Below, piece after piece: positions 21,562 to 33,888 of a DNA stretch of 64,000 nt (positions are counted from its first letter, which is position 1; every line of letters starts with the position of its first letter). The notes under the pieces are model-generated. The model was not told the origin of the DNA. It worked only from the letters and a program-made list of their open reading frames with translations, and made no database searches. Origin of the DNA: Pomphorhynchus laevis (taxonomy: Eukaryota > Acanthocephala > Palaeacanthocephala > Echinorhynchida > Pomphorhynchidae); assembly GCA_012934845.2 (NCBI GenBank), contig WNNJ02002401.1, positions 1 to 64,000 of the forward strand, written 5' to 3'. The translations under genes and the position numbers were made by a program.

Positions 21562-22129
21562 ACTGATTTTTGTAAGTTTATGTAAAACTGATTAACATTA
21601 CTGAGTGAAAAAGAAATAAACTCTTCCTGTTTTTATTAATTCTTAAATTGCTAGTTTTTACACGAATAATGTTCAATACCCATCTTGATAAATCGTGCTC
21701 ATTAGACAATACAGTAAGGCCCCTAAGCCTTGCGTTAAATTGCGTATGCCATAACACTAAGCATGTAATGGTGAACATTTTTTAATGTAAATTTATGTAA
21801 AATATAAATTAATATTTATTTATATTAATTTTAATTTAATTTTAGCTTTAAACAATTTATGTATTTACAGGTAATATATATGAAAGCATTGATTTTTAAA
21901 ATAATTAAAGTTTATATTTAATGTAATTTACTAAACTAATGATAGGTAATTAATTAAATGTAACTGAATTTTATATTTTAAATCAATGTGATATTTGTAT
22001 GTTGTTGACAATTTCTATGTAATTAAGAGTGTACGATGATATTTCTGATCGTAGACAACTATCGCTATGCTTGTTGTCAACTTAAGATTTATAGTTTCGT
22101 TTTATAAATGCTTATAAGCCTATCCTTAG
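21562..22129. other. 3' region of the transacylase-like gene
   Basis: AT-rich intergenic stretch. I see no ORF of interest. Confidence 0.4.
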
Positions 22130-22295
22130 AAATACAATGAACTATACATGCAACCATTCTTTTTATAATCCCTGATGCCGAAGTAGTTGTTCTATTTCCC
22201 AGATATCGTTCTAAATTATCAGGTGATATTAACAAATTCAAACAGATTAAGTTAGTCACAATTTTGATATTGTTCGTGAATACTTGCAGTTTTTT
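22130..22295 (+). pseudogene. Fragment of the transacylase-like gene
   Basis: The + strand reads IPDAEVVVLFPRYRSKLSGD and continues NKFKQIK, aligning to residues 40-67 of the gene at 20455. DNA similarity extends from about CATGCAACCATTCT to CTTGCAGTTT. It ends abruptly, has lost its frame, and the GYG site reads RYR. It is a truncated local duplicate lying 600 bp downstream in the same orientation. Confidence 0.85.
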
Positions 22296-22935
22296 ATCAT
22301 ATAAATATGCGAACATAATTTAAAGATTTAATTTAGCTACATTAATAAATATAATATTTAATATATTATAATATATAATATATAATTTTATATATATTAT
22401 AATATCGTATCTATTATTATAATATGTATATACAACATTTAAAATCTTAAAATCATGGAAAGCCAATAAAATAAAAGAATTTATTTTATATTAAATAAAA
22501 TTATGATTAAAATTGTGATTATGCAAAACTACGATGATAAGCGGGTTATTGTGATTGAATATTATGACGACCTAAAATAGTTTTATTACTAAAAGTAAAC
22601 AATGTTTCAAGCCATTCAAAATTTCAAGTTATTTAGCGCATCGACCCTTTAAATTTCGCATAATATAACAATGTTACAGTTTGCCATTTGAATCAATATT
22701 TTAAATAATTGATACAAATAAGTTTAGGGTCATTTGATACTATCAACACGATTTTAACATATCAAGCGTTGCAAGGGTAGGGTATAATTATAAAGCATGT
22801 CGATATTAAGTTCATAAAATAAAGAATTTTCTAATGTCAGGACACCACAAAACCAATTTGTGACCTATAAAAAGTAATATTTTTGTAAAACATCGTTATT
22901 TCTCCAATTTCGAGAGTTCAGGCAAAATCAGTCAA
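22296..22935. other. Intergenic, no gene seen
   Basis: AT-rich; TA-rich runs at 22340-22440. Nothing else is visible. Confidence 0.4.
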
Positions 22936-24600
22936 TTGAATATCAACTAAAATGGTATGTAATTTTATTGAAAATTGGTATTCACTTTTGCTTATCTATT
23001 TAATCAAGTTATTAATACATTTGAATATAATGTTTTAGTCAACCCATAAAATTATTGATGTTATTTATAGAAATTAGTTCTACATTGCCGTAGGGATATT
23101 CATTCGAATATAATGTTCTAGCCAATTTGTAGAAGTATTGATGCTTTTATCAAAGTCAACTCAAATTAGTTGGTATATCCGAATCCGCTAATTCAAATAA
23201 TATGAAAAAATGGTTGTATCCATAATTGAAAAATTTGAGAAAAAAATGTTTTTATCTCAAATAAAATAATTTTTATCATCACATTATTTTACTAACTTTT
23301 ACTTGATATACTGTTTATATTGAACAACTGTATATTGATGAGGTATTTGATGTTTCAGGTCGTGATATGCACTACTCATTTTTATTTTTAATTTCTATTT
23401 TTTCCAAAAAAAATAAAAATTAAATATCTCGTAATATGATTATCCTCGTAAACCGAGGATACATATCTTAATAATACCTTCCATTGTGCAAAATTTGAGA
23501 ACCGGAAAAAGTAAATATTTAAGAAAGCATTACCAAGTAAAAGTTATACCTAGACGACATCACTATATGTGGACTACCAAAAGAACAACTGACCTAAACG
23601 TTGAATAATTTTTATCATAAGATTTTTTTACTAACTTTTACTTGATATACTGTTTATATGTTATGAACAATTGCCTATTGATGAAGTATTTAGCGTTTCA
23701 GGTGGTAATAAGCACAACATTTTTTTATTTTCTAAAAAATAAAAATTAAATATCTCGTAATATGATTATCCGGGGTTAAAAGCCGACTAAGCACGTATGT
23801 ATCTTACTAATACCTTCAGTTATGCAAAATATGAGAATAGGAAAAAGCGGTATTTAACTAAACATTACCCGAATTTTGAATAATATGAACAGGGAAGTCA
23901 AGCAGATGTACGAATTACTGTAACTAGATTGGAAAGCATATTATTTTTATTCAAAAGTAATTTTGTCTAATTGCTCCTATTATTTTTTACATTGTGGCAC
24001 ACTATTGAGCTCTTTTAATTTTTGCGGCACACTCATTTCCAAATATTAATATTTTTTAAGTCTATTTACTAGACTGACAGATATTGAAGACAATTATCGA
24101 CTTCGATGATTCAAATAATATGTAAACATCAATGTGTCCATAATTGGAAAATTTTACATTGGCGTCCACTATAACATTTTAAGGAGGAAAAGTCAAAAAT
24201 AAAGGATGGATGAACCTTTATTTGAGCGAATATACTGGGAGGCAAAATTTGCCTAATTCAAATAATATGAAAAAATGGTTGTATTCATAATTGAAAAATT
24301 TGAGAAAAACATGTTTTTATCTAAAAAAATAATTTTTATCATAACATGTTTGTTAACTTTTACTTTATTGACTTTTATATGTTATGAACAATTGTCTATT
24401 GATTATGTATTAACGTTTCAGGTCGTAATATGCACTACACATTTTTAATTTATTTTTCTAAAAAAATAAAATATTTCGTAATATGATTATCCTGGGTCAA
24501 AAGCCGACAAAGCATGTATGTATCTTACTAATACCTTCAGTAATGCAAAATATGAGAACCCGAAAATTAGGTATTTAACTAAACATTACCCTTTTATAAT
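22936..24600 (+). repeat. About 270-bp repeat, three diverged copies
   Basis: Copies at about 23263-23530, 23608-23880 and 24328-24600 share ACTAACTTTTACTTGATATA, TATCTCGTAATATGATTATC, GTATCTTACTAATACCTTCA and GCAAAATATGAGAA. A linked segment (CAAATAATATGAAAAAATGG) precedes copies one and three at 23189 and 24253 and is recognisable at 24105. No coding content. Confidence 0.75.
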
Positions 24601-25409
24601 ACAATGCGGTCTCATTACAATTAAATACATATTTTTCTTTGTATTTTTGTAAAGCTTGGTCTAATTTATATTTAAAACCATGTAGATTACTTTTATCCGC
24701 AAATTTTGACTCCTCCCAAAATATTTTTAAACATAAGTTGTCTTAAAAGCTTTTCTAGACAATCACTAGGTGAATCAAAATTATTTAATCCTAATTTAAT
24801 AAAGTTTTAAGGCTATGGATTTAATAAAACTGTTTTATTAATTGGAACTGTGTTTCAGCTTCTAAACTGTTTTTCTTCTAAGTTTTTTCATAAGGGTAAA
24901 AGACAAAAATCATCTGCTTCAAAATTTTGGTTTTAAGCTATTCTATGATTTAAAGATAAAATATAAAAAATAAAAAGTACCCCAAAGTCAAAGCTTTTGG
25001 TTGAGGCGAGGTGCCTCACTGCCGAGGTTGCCCCAAAATTGAGGTCGGCATGTATTTGTGTAGCTGCATTATATTTAATCTAATTACGACTTTTGAAAAC
25101 AATGTTTCATCAAATACAAATCAAATTAATACCTTTAGAGAACTCAGTTCATTATCTTGGCCTTCGTGATCGGATTTAGTGTTATTCAATGCTCACGGTC
25201 GGTAAGTAAATTTTCATCTTAATTACTCTTAGATTTGTGCAACATGATGAAAAATATTGTTTTGTAATTAATTTTGTGCAATAATGCAAATCTTTAATCA
25301 ATTTTGGGTTTACTGATCTAAAGTTTTGTATAAATATCAATTACTAGTTATATATTAATCAAATCAAAATATAATCAGAACTAATTGCATCAAAGTTCTA
25401 CAAATCATT
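24601..25409. other. Intergenic with possible PLE N-terminal debris
   Basis: On the minus strand, disconnected stretches such as LGLNNFDSPSDCLEKLLRQL hint at the N-terminal region of a PLE protein, but this is weak. A GC-richer hairpin-like patch lies at 24995-25050 (GAGGTGCCTC). Confidence 0.25.
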
Positions 25410-26590
25410 ATTATACATCAGGCAATATGTGATTGCTTGTTGGGTTGGAAACCAAATATAAAAAGCAAACAGAAAAAATTAAAGGGAACAATCACATGTT
25501 AGTTGGAGCAACTTCGAAGTGCAAATTTAATGCTCGATTGAATGCTTTGTTGTTTTGAATATTAGCCGCAGATGATAGTATATTCAATTAGTTCACTTCA
25601 CAGTCTCTAGTATGCTGGTGGTATTTATGTAGCTTTTGGCGATGTTTGATCATTAATCTGTGCCATCGTAGTTTTTTAAAATAACAATGGCAAAATATGT
25701 GATTGAGAGGGTAGGTCGAAGACATGAGGGCTTTCCCCATCAGCATCATATCAGCTATGATCAGGCTTTTATAAATCGATGGAATTCCAAGGGTCATTAG
25801 TTTAAGATCAAATGAAAGACCTTTGACAGCAGGAACGAGCTTTCTTGCAAATCTAAGCACTAAATAATAGGTTGTTAAATTTATTGCAACAGTGGAAGGG
25901 CAGCAGGAGTTGCGTAAAGAATATGTGACTCTATATGTGTGTGATAGAGTATTCGTAAGCCACGAACATCTTAGGTCTCGAACGAACGTTTAATGAGCAT
26001 ATATTACGATGACAAGAGAAAGAGCCCTTAGCAGCATGTTGACTCATGTCGAGAGTTTAATTAGAGACTATCCCCAAATCTTTAAATATAAAGCAAAATT
26101 TAAGGCAGCTAATTGACACCGCCATTGCTTTTTGATTTTATCTTCGTTGCTTTTGACTTTTAATTGACTACTTTAATTTGGACTTGATTACTCATCCTAA
26201 TGATTTTTTGATTAGGCTTCGTTACTCATATTAAATATACGTCAGCCGATAAGCGATTGCTTGTTGGGCTGGAAAACAAATATAATAAAAAAACAGAAAT
26301 TTAAAGGTAACAATCAGGTGTTAGTTGCAGCAAATTTGAGGTGCAATATGCTGGTGATACCGATGTAGCTGTCGGTGGTGTTTGTGTAATCGTAGCTTTT
26401 TTGAATCACGGAGGCTAAATATGTGACTCTATTAGCGTGTGATAGAATATTCGTAAGCCACGAACATCTTAGGTCTCGAACGAACGTTTAATGAGCATAT
26501 ATTACGATGACAAGAGGAAGAGCCCTTAGCAGCATGTTGACTCATGTTGAGAGTTTAATTAGATACTGTCTCCAAATCATTAAATTTGTT
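25410..26590. repeat. Large imperfect direct duplication
   Basis: The stretch 25410-25530 (GTGATTGCTTGTTGGGTTGG) recurs at 26250-26350, and 25918-26085 (ATAGAGTATTCGTAAGCCAC to ATGTTGACTCATGT) recurs at 26420-26590. The second copy lacks the interior, so the spacing changes from about 840 to about 500 bp. The duplication lies inside the 3' part of the LINE below. Confidence 0.8.
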
Positions 26591-27560
26591 AGTGGAGACG
26601 ATAGTGGTGCTACCTATATAGTATGATGCGTGAATAATTGGCGAACAAATCCGCATGTGGCTGCATTTACCAGTCTTAATCAAGAGTCCATGAGAAGCGC
26701 ACCATTTAATTATATAATCAAGATAGAGTTGTAATGTTATAGCATCTGAGTGATCGCAAATTCCTCGCCATATCTTTAATTCATCAGCCTACATAATACA
26801 CTTCGATGTTAAATCATCGAGGAGGTCAATAACATATATGTTAAATATAGTCAGGATGATGACGGAACCCTGAGGGACACCCGTTGACAATAGAGTGTAC
26901 TCAGATAAATATCGATTAATACGCACTGTACACGAGCGATTGCTAAGAAAGCATTGTAGCCAGTTTTATAACTTGCCCCTAATTCTGAAGCTATATAACT
27001 TATTAACGAGAAGAATCGGAATAACTCTGTAAAATGCATTTGACAAATCGATAAAGATTACATTTACATGTATCCCTTGTCTTAATGAGTCTGCCCAACC
27101 AGCTCTTATTTCTACAAGATTGATGATCGTTGAGTGATTTGGTCTAAATCCATATTGCCCTAAGTTGAAAACATTATTCGATTCAAGAAAAAAGATGACC
27201 CGCCGAAGAATTAATCTTTCTAATACCTTACAAACTACAGTAGTGAGACTGGTAGAACGATAGTTAGATACTTTCGACTTATCTTCTTTCTTGAAAACTG
27301 TACGTATGATAACTATAGTCCAATCGGTTGGAATGTAGCCGGTATTTAGAGAGGATATAAAGATGGCAGCTAGAGGGACATTATTACAGAAGCCAATTGT
27401 ATTACGAATGCCAATTTTTGGCCTTTTTTTGAAAGCTGTTACTTTATTCCTGTGTTATCGGTAAATTTCAATTAATAATTTGCCCGTTCGATATTCGTGA
27501 AATGATTAACACGAACCTTAATTAATCCGAACTGTTCAGCGTCTAGCCAGCGTGGAAGAC
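25588..27560 (-). mobile_element. CR1/Jockey-like LINE remnant
   Basis: Read from right to left on the minus strand: an RT start with KVSNYRSTSLT-like and ERLILRRVIFFLESNN, then GQYGFRPNHSTIINLVE, FIDLSNAFYRV, GVPQGSVIILTIFNIYVIDL, a damaged active-site box (ADELKIW where YADDLK is usual) and a KTGKCSHMRI block. The C-terminal piece is 25860-25588 (LRFARKLVPA...SLIIADMMLM). The frame is broken several times, and the duplication at 25.4-26.6 kb interrupts it. No endonuclease was recognised. Confidence 0.75.
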
Positions 27561-28070
27561 GATTTTGTTTTTGCGGTCAACGAGTAGGAAAGAAGAAATG
27601 AACAACACCATGTAACGTTGCCTTGAAATAATCCCAAGCCTTTTGAGTTCCAACTATCAAAGTATTAAGCCAGCATATGTTTGAAATAAAACTGCAACTT
27701 ATGCTATAATTAATTATAAAACATTCATCGTAGCAATGGATTGTATATGTGATCATGTTGTGAGCAAGTCTTTACAGTGAGTCGAGTGATCGCTAGATCC
27801 AATAGGAAAATCGTATTCGACATTTTTGACATAAAGAAAGATCGCAAGGAAAACAGAGATCCAATATGGAAGAGCTATTACCTCTAAAACGCGTTTGTCT
27901 ATAAATGTTTTGCGTTAAATGAGTATTATTCATAGTTTCAAGTAGTATAGATTCAGGATCACAACCAGGAAGTGGTGTTTAATTGTCCCCGATGTAGTCT
28001 ATTACTATTATTTTAACGTTCACATACTGACAGCAAACTGAAAGTTTAAATATCTTGATTGTTTAGTTAT
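27561..28070. other. Intergenic, no gene seen
   Basis: It probably contains 5' LINE debris; no motif is clear enough to name. Confidence 0.3.
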
Positions 28071-28236
28071 CGATATTTAAACCATCGTTATTTAAATTAT
28101 TTATTTAAAATTGATATTTTTAATTGTATGTAGGCAAATCTTAGATATCGTTAGGACCATTTTTCACATTATGTGAAAAATGATCCTTTTTTCACATATG
28201 AAAAACAGGGGTAAAAAAAATTAAATAAAATTTTTA

Positions 28237-28506
28237 TTAGTCAAGTTTCCAATGAAAATTCAGAGCAATATGCTTGAGATAATCTATACTTGGAAGCAAC
28301 TTGTAGGAAGCCAAAAGGGATTTCACGGGATCTTCGGGTATTTTTATATCTTCATGAAGAAGTAGTAAAATCTTGTTATCCACGATTAACTGTTCATTTT
28401 TTAGTTCATTTAGAATTGGAATTATAGAACTCTGTTTACTATCAATCAAGCTATTTAGATGCCTATGGTAACCTTCAAGAGAGTTGGTGGTTCTGGGAAT
28501 ATTCAT
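28237..28506 (-). CDS. MULE transposase C-terminal piece
   Basis: The 89-residue frame starts MNIPRTTNSLEGYHRHLNSL and continues with SIIPILNELKNEQ. The pattern PRT.NS.EG.HR.......I.......L..EQ is typical of the end of MULE-type transposases associated with FLYWCH domains. The catalytic DDE segment is absent, so the product cannot transpose DNA by itself. Confidence 0.7.
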   Translation of the reverse strand: MNIPRTTNSLEGYHRHLNSLIDSKQSSIIPILNELKNEQLIVDNKILLLLHEDIKIPEDPVKSLLASYKLLPSIDYLKHIALNFHWKLD

Positions 28507-28587
28507 CTCTGTTCTCTCGTAAACATTCCAAAATGATATCTTTTTGTTACAAGTTTCATTCGATAGATATTCACCCTGAAACCAAGT

Positions 28588-28725
28588 TTAAAATTCACCC
28601 AAGAAGCAGCGCCAATGCTTCTTGCCCAACTCGGTCTTTGTGTAATTGTAGAAATAGCCTTCATAAGCTATTTTATCACCTCCTCTATTGCTCTTTATTA
28701 TTTTTCCAGTGAGATTTATTTTCAT
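28588..28725 (-). CDS. Short FLYWCH-like zinc-finger piece
   Basis: The 45-residue frame reads MKINLTGKIIKSNRGGDKIA, then YEGYFYNYTKTELGKKHWRC, and stops soon after. The run G-Y-F-Y....WRC is the first half of a FLYWCH finger; the later Cys and His ligands are missing. It lies just inside the right terminal repeat, at the 5' end of the ancestral transposase gene. Confidence 0.6.
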   Translation of the reverse strand: MKINLTGKIIKSNRGGDKIAYEGYFYNYTKTELGKKHWRCFLGEF

Positions 28726-29054
28726 TTTAGGGGTAAAAAATTTATGTGAAAAAAGGACCATTTTTCACATAATGTGAAAAATGGACCCAGCCATCGATAT
28801 TTAAACCATCGTTATTTAAATTATTTATTTAAAATTGACAGTTGGTTTAATATTTTTAACTAAATTGATTTGGATTACATGCTGGGTTCTTTGATTAAGC
28901 ACTAAGAAATATCGAAATGGTCGCCTTTACAAAACTTTCTGGTAGTGAGCATTCCATGTTATGGAATGTTGGAACCTTTTATATTTACAAAATGCAATCA
29001 GATGCCTTATTTTCTGTTCCAGTTTGCAAAGTATATAATGTTTAGTGCGTTTAG

Positions 29055-30424
29055 AATAAGCCTCGTCCTGATTCGAGCGAATCATCTTCACTTTCAAAAG
29101 ATTCTATTGAAGAAGCTGTAGAAAACGGAAAAAAGAGAGCTTCAACAATAAGAAATATTATCACTATAGTACGTTTTTTAAAATAAATTATTACTATTTT
29201 CATTTATTATAGAATGAGGAATGGTTATCGGGTCAAATCGGCAAAGAAGTAAAAGAATTTAACTTAATTAAACATATATATCCCCGAAATATAAGTCATC
29301 CCGCCTATGCGAAGGTAAGTATTTGCCACAACATGTGAATTCATTTGCTAGTCAATAAATATTTCACACTATTTAAAATTGTGTAGATGTTAGGCACTTA
29401 TACACCAACAATACAATAAACTTAATATTATTAAAGATTTCATTTTACCTAAAGAATGTATGTAGTAGCAGAGAGGTAAGTGTATTCATGCATGGACTAT
29501 TACATTATGGGTAATACAACAATATACTGTATTACCCTTAAATTTTGTTCAAATAATATTTGATTATTACTATTGCTTAAAATATACATTGATGTTAATA
29601 ACGATGTGTGATTTTATAAATCACGCTTTAATTTTGTAAATTAATTTAGGTTCTTGTTTAATTGTAAATATCTATTAGGCATTTTTGCATGACATCTTAA
29701 TTATTGCAGATCCAGGGATAACAAAAATTTAATTCCCTGTATTTTAAATGCTTGTGATTTTATCTTCAAGTAGAGGTTGTAAACTACTATTTAGAACTCT
29801 TACCTGAATGCACATGCATTTATATCCTAAATATTAAATAACTATGCATTTCGCTTTATTGGTTCAAAATTGTAAATCAGATTGAATAAAATTACTTTAA
29901 TTTAGGATTAAAAATGGTTATTTTATTTTTATCGAGTTAATAAATTTAATAAATTTATTTCTAGTAAATTAGATACAATACCACGTGTTGAATAATTCAG
30001 TGTTTAATAATTAATTTTAATCGAATTTTATTTAATTAATTCAGTGTTTTGAATGCCACTGCCTGATCACGAGAAAACACTCATATTGTATTGGCCAAAT
30101 CTTAAACAAATTTTGACCACGTTTCTTTTTCTTCTTTAAATATTGTATATCTTAGTTTCTAATTTACTTAAAGCGTTGGTTATTATCACTAATGGTCTAA
30201 GAATAAAAATATTGAACCCGAATAGTCTTTTAAATCTAAATATTAAAAATAAAAACTACTTAATAACATTCAAATATCAATCAATATTTTTGTTAATTTA
30301 GATCCAGATTCCTGACGAGAGCTTTCATCATTTAAAATTACATTTGCCTGATGGTGATAAAGCAGGGACGATTGAAGCAATACAGAAAGACAAACAATTA
30401 AGAGATCCATTGGTACCGTTTTAA
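29055..30424 (+). CDS. Small spliced gene of unknown function
   Basis: Three exons join in phase 0. 29055-29168 has an acidic/serine-rich start, PDSSESSSLSKDSIEEAVE, then KKRASTIRNIITI. 29213-29314 encodes NEEWLSGQIGKEVKEFNLIK and HIYPRNISHPAYAK. 30302-30424 encodes IQIPDESFHHLKLHLPDGD and ends DPLVPF, stop TAA 30422. The splice sites are GTACGT/TTATAG and GTAAGT/TTTAG. The 45-bp first intron is very short, the second about 1 kb. A possible start exon (ATG 28917, MVAFTKLS) lies upstream, but its phase does not fit simply, so the 5' end is open. I do not recognise the family. Confidence 0.65.
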
Positions 30425-33400
30425 TGCAAGCTGACTTCAAACTTCAGATTAGCGTAATGATGAATAATAAACGAGGTCCATAGTAACTCATGACTAGTTT
30501 AAGCATTACATTCAATAAAAATAGATTATTTGTCTTTTAATATTTTTTGATTATATTATGTCGTCATCTTATCTCACCAAGATCAGTTCACCACTAGTTA
30601 CAAGCAAGCAACCGTAAAGTAATGGTTGTTTAATAACGAAGAATCAATTCAGCTAACTGAGTCTATGTATTTAATATAATTATAAAAAAATAAGTAAATA
30701 AATAAATATAAATAAATATAAAATTAATAATAAATATAAAATTAGTGGATATTCTTAATAGTTTTGTATTTACAAATTAAGAATTTAAATATATTTTACT
30801 TTGATGAATTATAAATTTTACAATTTTGTTTTGTGTTTGCTGGCCCTATTCAAAACTCAGTTAAAAATCAGTTAAATGTCGTATCAATAACACAATAATA
30901 TAATTTATATCAAGTTAAAATAAAAAAATAAAAATATAAAAAGACAATTTTTATAAATTGATTAAAATATATTTCCTCTGATGTAATTTAATTATTTATT
31001 ATAATATCTTATTATAGCACAGAATATATTATTGATCCATCAATATTTTCAAATTAAGAGTTTAAATTTATTTTTTAACTTTGATGAATTATAAATTTTA
31101 CAATTTTGTTTTGTGTTTGCTGGTCCTATTCAAAACTCAGTTAAAAATCAGTTAAATATTTTTATTTTGTTATCACAAAGATTTAAACTCAAATAAAATA
31201 AATCACTTAATTTTACTTCAGTAAATCACTTTAATGATTTGTTAAATAATATTTTAACAAAACTATATAGGCCCAAATTCCTCGATTTGGGGATTGACAG
31301 CAGCTGAAATGATATTTCATTTGATGTAATTAACTTTACAATATAAATTTAGTAAATAATCATAATAGTTCTGTTTAATATGACAGAACTATTTTAAAAT
31401 AGGCCTCTATTCTTCGGTTATATTTTTTCGGTTATTCTTCTGTTATTAATAGGTATCTATTCTTCGGTTATTATAGGCCTCTATTCTTCAATTTTAGCGA
31501 TTGACAGTAGCTTGAATGGTTCAAATCAGCTAACTAAGTCTACGTATTTAATATAATTACAAAATTAAATAAATAAAAATAAATAAATAATAATGCTAAA
31601 TCAATAAATCAAAATGTAATAATTAGATAAGAAATAATTATAAATAATTGTTATAAGATTTTATATAATTTATATGAAGTGAAAATAAAAAAATTGAAAT
31701 CTAATATGAAAGTCAATTTTTATGAATTGATTAAAATATATTTCCTCTAATGTAATTTAATTATTTAGTATAATATCTTATTATAACACAGAATATATTA
31801 TCGATCCATCAATATTTTCAAATTAAGAGTTTAAATATATTTTACTTTGATGAATTATTACAATTTTGTTTTGTGTTTGCTGTTCCTATTCAAAAATTTC
31901 AAAATCACTTTAATAATTAAATAATAAATTTTTGTAAATAATTGCTTTAAAATTTTATATAACTTATATCAAGTTAAAAAAATTAAATTTTAAAAAATTT
32001 AAATTTGATTGAAATTCACCAATTTTAAATTGAAATGAATTCTTATGTACAAATCAGCAAAGTATTTGCATCTAGTTCTACAATAGATTAAACAAATCTA
32101 TAAGGGATTCAAAATAAATTAAAGATCGCAATAATTGATTTTATATTTTAGTTTTAAAATAATTGTTATATTTAATTGTCTTTTAAAATGTGGTTTGAAG
32201 TTTATTTCACATTTGGACTTATCACGAGTAAATTTTTTTTATTTTGTGTTTATATTTTTCGTTAAAATTGTATAATTTGGCTTCATATTTATTTCCAAGA
32301 TGATTTGATTTCTACACTATAGTATTCTAATGTCCTTTGCAAAAAAATATGTAAAAACTTAAATGTTAAAAAATTTACAATATATTTAATATTAGTATAT
32401 TTTGATACATTAGTAATTATTATATGTTTAAAACGTGAATTGAAAAACGCAATAATTGATTTTGTTTTTATATTTTAAAGTTATATTTTAAAATGTACTA
32501 TATTTTAAATAAATATAATAAATAATTGTAATTTTCGACATTAGACTGATAGTTATGTCAAACGTCGACATGTTGTTCAAGCATGTAGTCTATCATCTAA
32601 GCATAAAGGCTAGCAATTTGAATATGAAGACTTTAATCATGAATTTATTCTCAAATGGTAAAGGCCCGAATTTTATCATCTTTTCATTTTCATCAATTTA
32701 TTGTCGAATTTGGTCATCGTTGTCCATTTTAATTGATGGCAATCTATATCCTTTTTTTCAACTGTATTAATATGGATTTTGTTCAATTCATATTGAAAAA
32801 CATTGTATTTAGTCAATAATTAAAATAATGTATCTGCTGTAAAATTTTATACGAGTTTGCTAGCAGATTAAAAACTTGAAATTTGTTTTAAATCCCTTAC
32901 ATACTAACATTTTATCGCAAAATGTACTTCCTTGTTAAAATAAAAGTCAGTTTGTCCTATTAATCTCTCTATTAGCTAATTTATTTTATTTTAAAAACTC
33001 TCAATTTAAGTTTTATGGTATATTTAATGCCGAAACATATTCCAGTTGTACTCTATTCGAACTTATGCCTTTTCGGTCGTGGCTAGAAGCGTTCATATAT
33101 GTTTATATTTTTTCAACTCGACGGATGATTTGAAACTGATTATAAACTTCCGATTTTACATCAAGTAATGAACACTATATATCAGCTAAGGGCATATATT
33201 TTAAGATGTATTTTAATGATCAGATCAGCTCACTGAATTTACGTACTTTATACTATTTATAAATTTAAAATAAAGATAAATAATTATATCAATAATTAAA
33301 GATGTATCTTTTAATCGGTGTGGATTATAATTTCAAATTTCACAAATCCCAGATTATGTAAACAACAAAGTTGCAATATTTCACGTAATATATGCAACGT

Positions 33401-33540
33401 AATTTGAATTATTAATTCAAATTATAAATAATGTGTAACATAGATATCATTATCATATGATTATCAACTCTTATGCAGTTGGGGAGTATAAACAACCCTT
33501 ATGCAGCTGGGGAGTATAAACTCTTAACTTTTATACAAGA
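30425..33540. repeat. AT-rich region of PLE-type terminal repeats and an about 100-bp repeat
   Basis: Terminal-repeat words (CAGCTAACTGAGTCTATGTA, TTTTTATGAATTGATTAAAA) occur at 30645-30985, 31530-31760 and 33218-33300. A separate block with ACTTTGATGAATTATAAATT and TTTTGTTTTGTGTTTGCTG occurs at 30795-30876, 31078-31158 and 31845-31900. No gene was seen; the open stretch at 32555-32770 has no homology I recognise. Confidence 0.55.
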
Positions 33541-33550
33541 AAAATTTATC

Positions 33551-33715
33551 AATTGAATGGAACGAACGGACTTAATGAATGAACTGAACGAATGGACTAA
33601 ACGAATTGACTAAACGAACGGCTAAACGAACAGACTAAACGAACGAACTAAACGAACGGCTAAACGAACAGGCTAAACGAACGGACTGAACGAACGGACT
33701 GAATTAACGGATTGA
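33551..33715 (+). repeat. Minisatellite of about 13-14 bp units (GAACGGACTAAAC)
   Basis: About a dozen degenerate units follow the consensus ACTAAACGAACGG, with ACTGAACGAACGG at the end. A shorter duplication (TATGCAGYTGGGGAGTATAA, twice) lies just before at 33474-33515. Confidence 0.85.
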
Positions 33716-33812
33716 CTGTATTGAGTCGAATGACTTACAAATTGACTTTTGTAAAAACTTAGTTTTTTAATTTCATTCAATCTATTTGTCAATACAGCAG
33801 ATGATCGTCTAC

Positions 33813-33888
33813 CAACATTAAAAAATTGAAACTTGAAACGTAGGTATTGGATCAGTAGCTGATAAGGTCCACCAATACTGAAATGTTG
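33813..33888 (+). ncRNA. Hairpin related to the hammerhead-like motif
   Basis: It shares GAAACnnGAAAnGTAGG, TCAGTAGCTGAT and AGGTCCACC with the motif at 62.6 kb. The 7-bp stem GTATTGG (33844-33850)/CCAATAC (33872-33878) replaces GCGTAGG/CCTACGC there, a run of compensating changes. An outer stem CAACATT (33813)/AATGTTG (33882) encloses it. The core word CTGATGA is decayed to CTGATAA. Confidence 0.5.

Larger units (their letters stand above)
28152..28790 (-). mobile_element. Internally deleted MULE DNA transposon with FLYWCH piece
   Basis: Terminal inverted repeats of about 60 bp are visible: GGACCATTTTTCACATTATG at 28154 and its complement ending near 28785, each continuing into a second TTTTTTCACAT block and a GGGGTAAAAAA word. 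Inside lie two short minus-strand frames, an N-terminal FLYWCH-type piece and a C-terminal MULE-transposase piece, with the catalytic middle gone. A 43-bp flanking sequence (GATATTTAAACCATCG...) occurs at both 28071-28113 and 28795-28838. It is a non-autonomous deletion derivative. Confidence 0.8.

Noticed and set aside
32555-32770. 71-codon frame
   Set aside because: No recognisable family, AT-rich region with many chance frames, no splice context.
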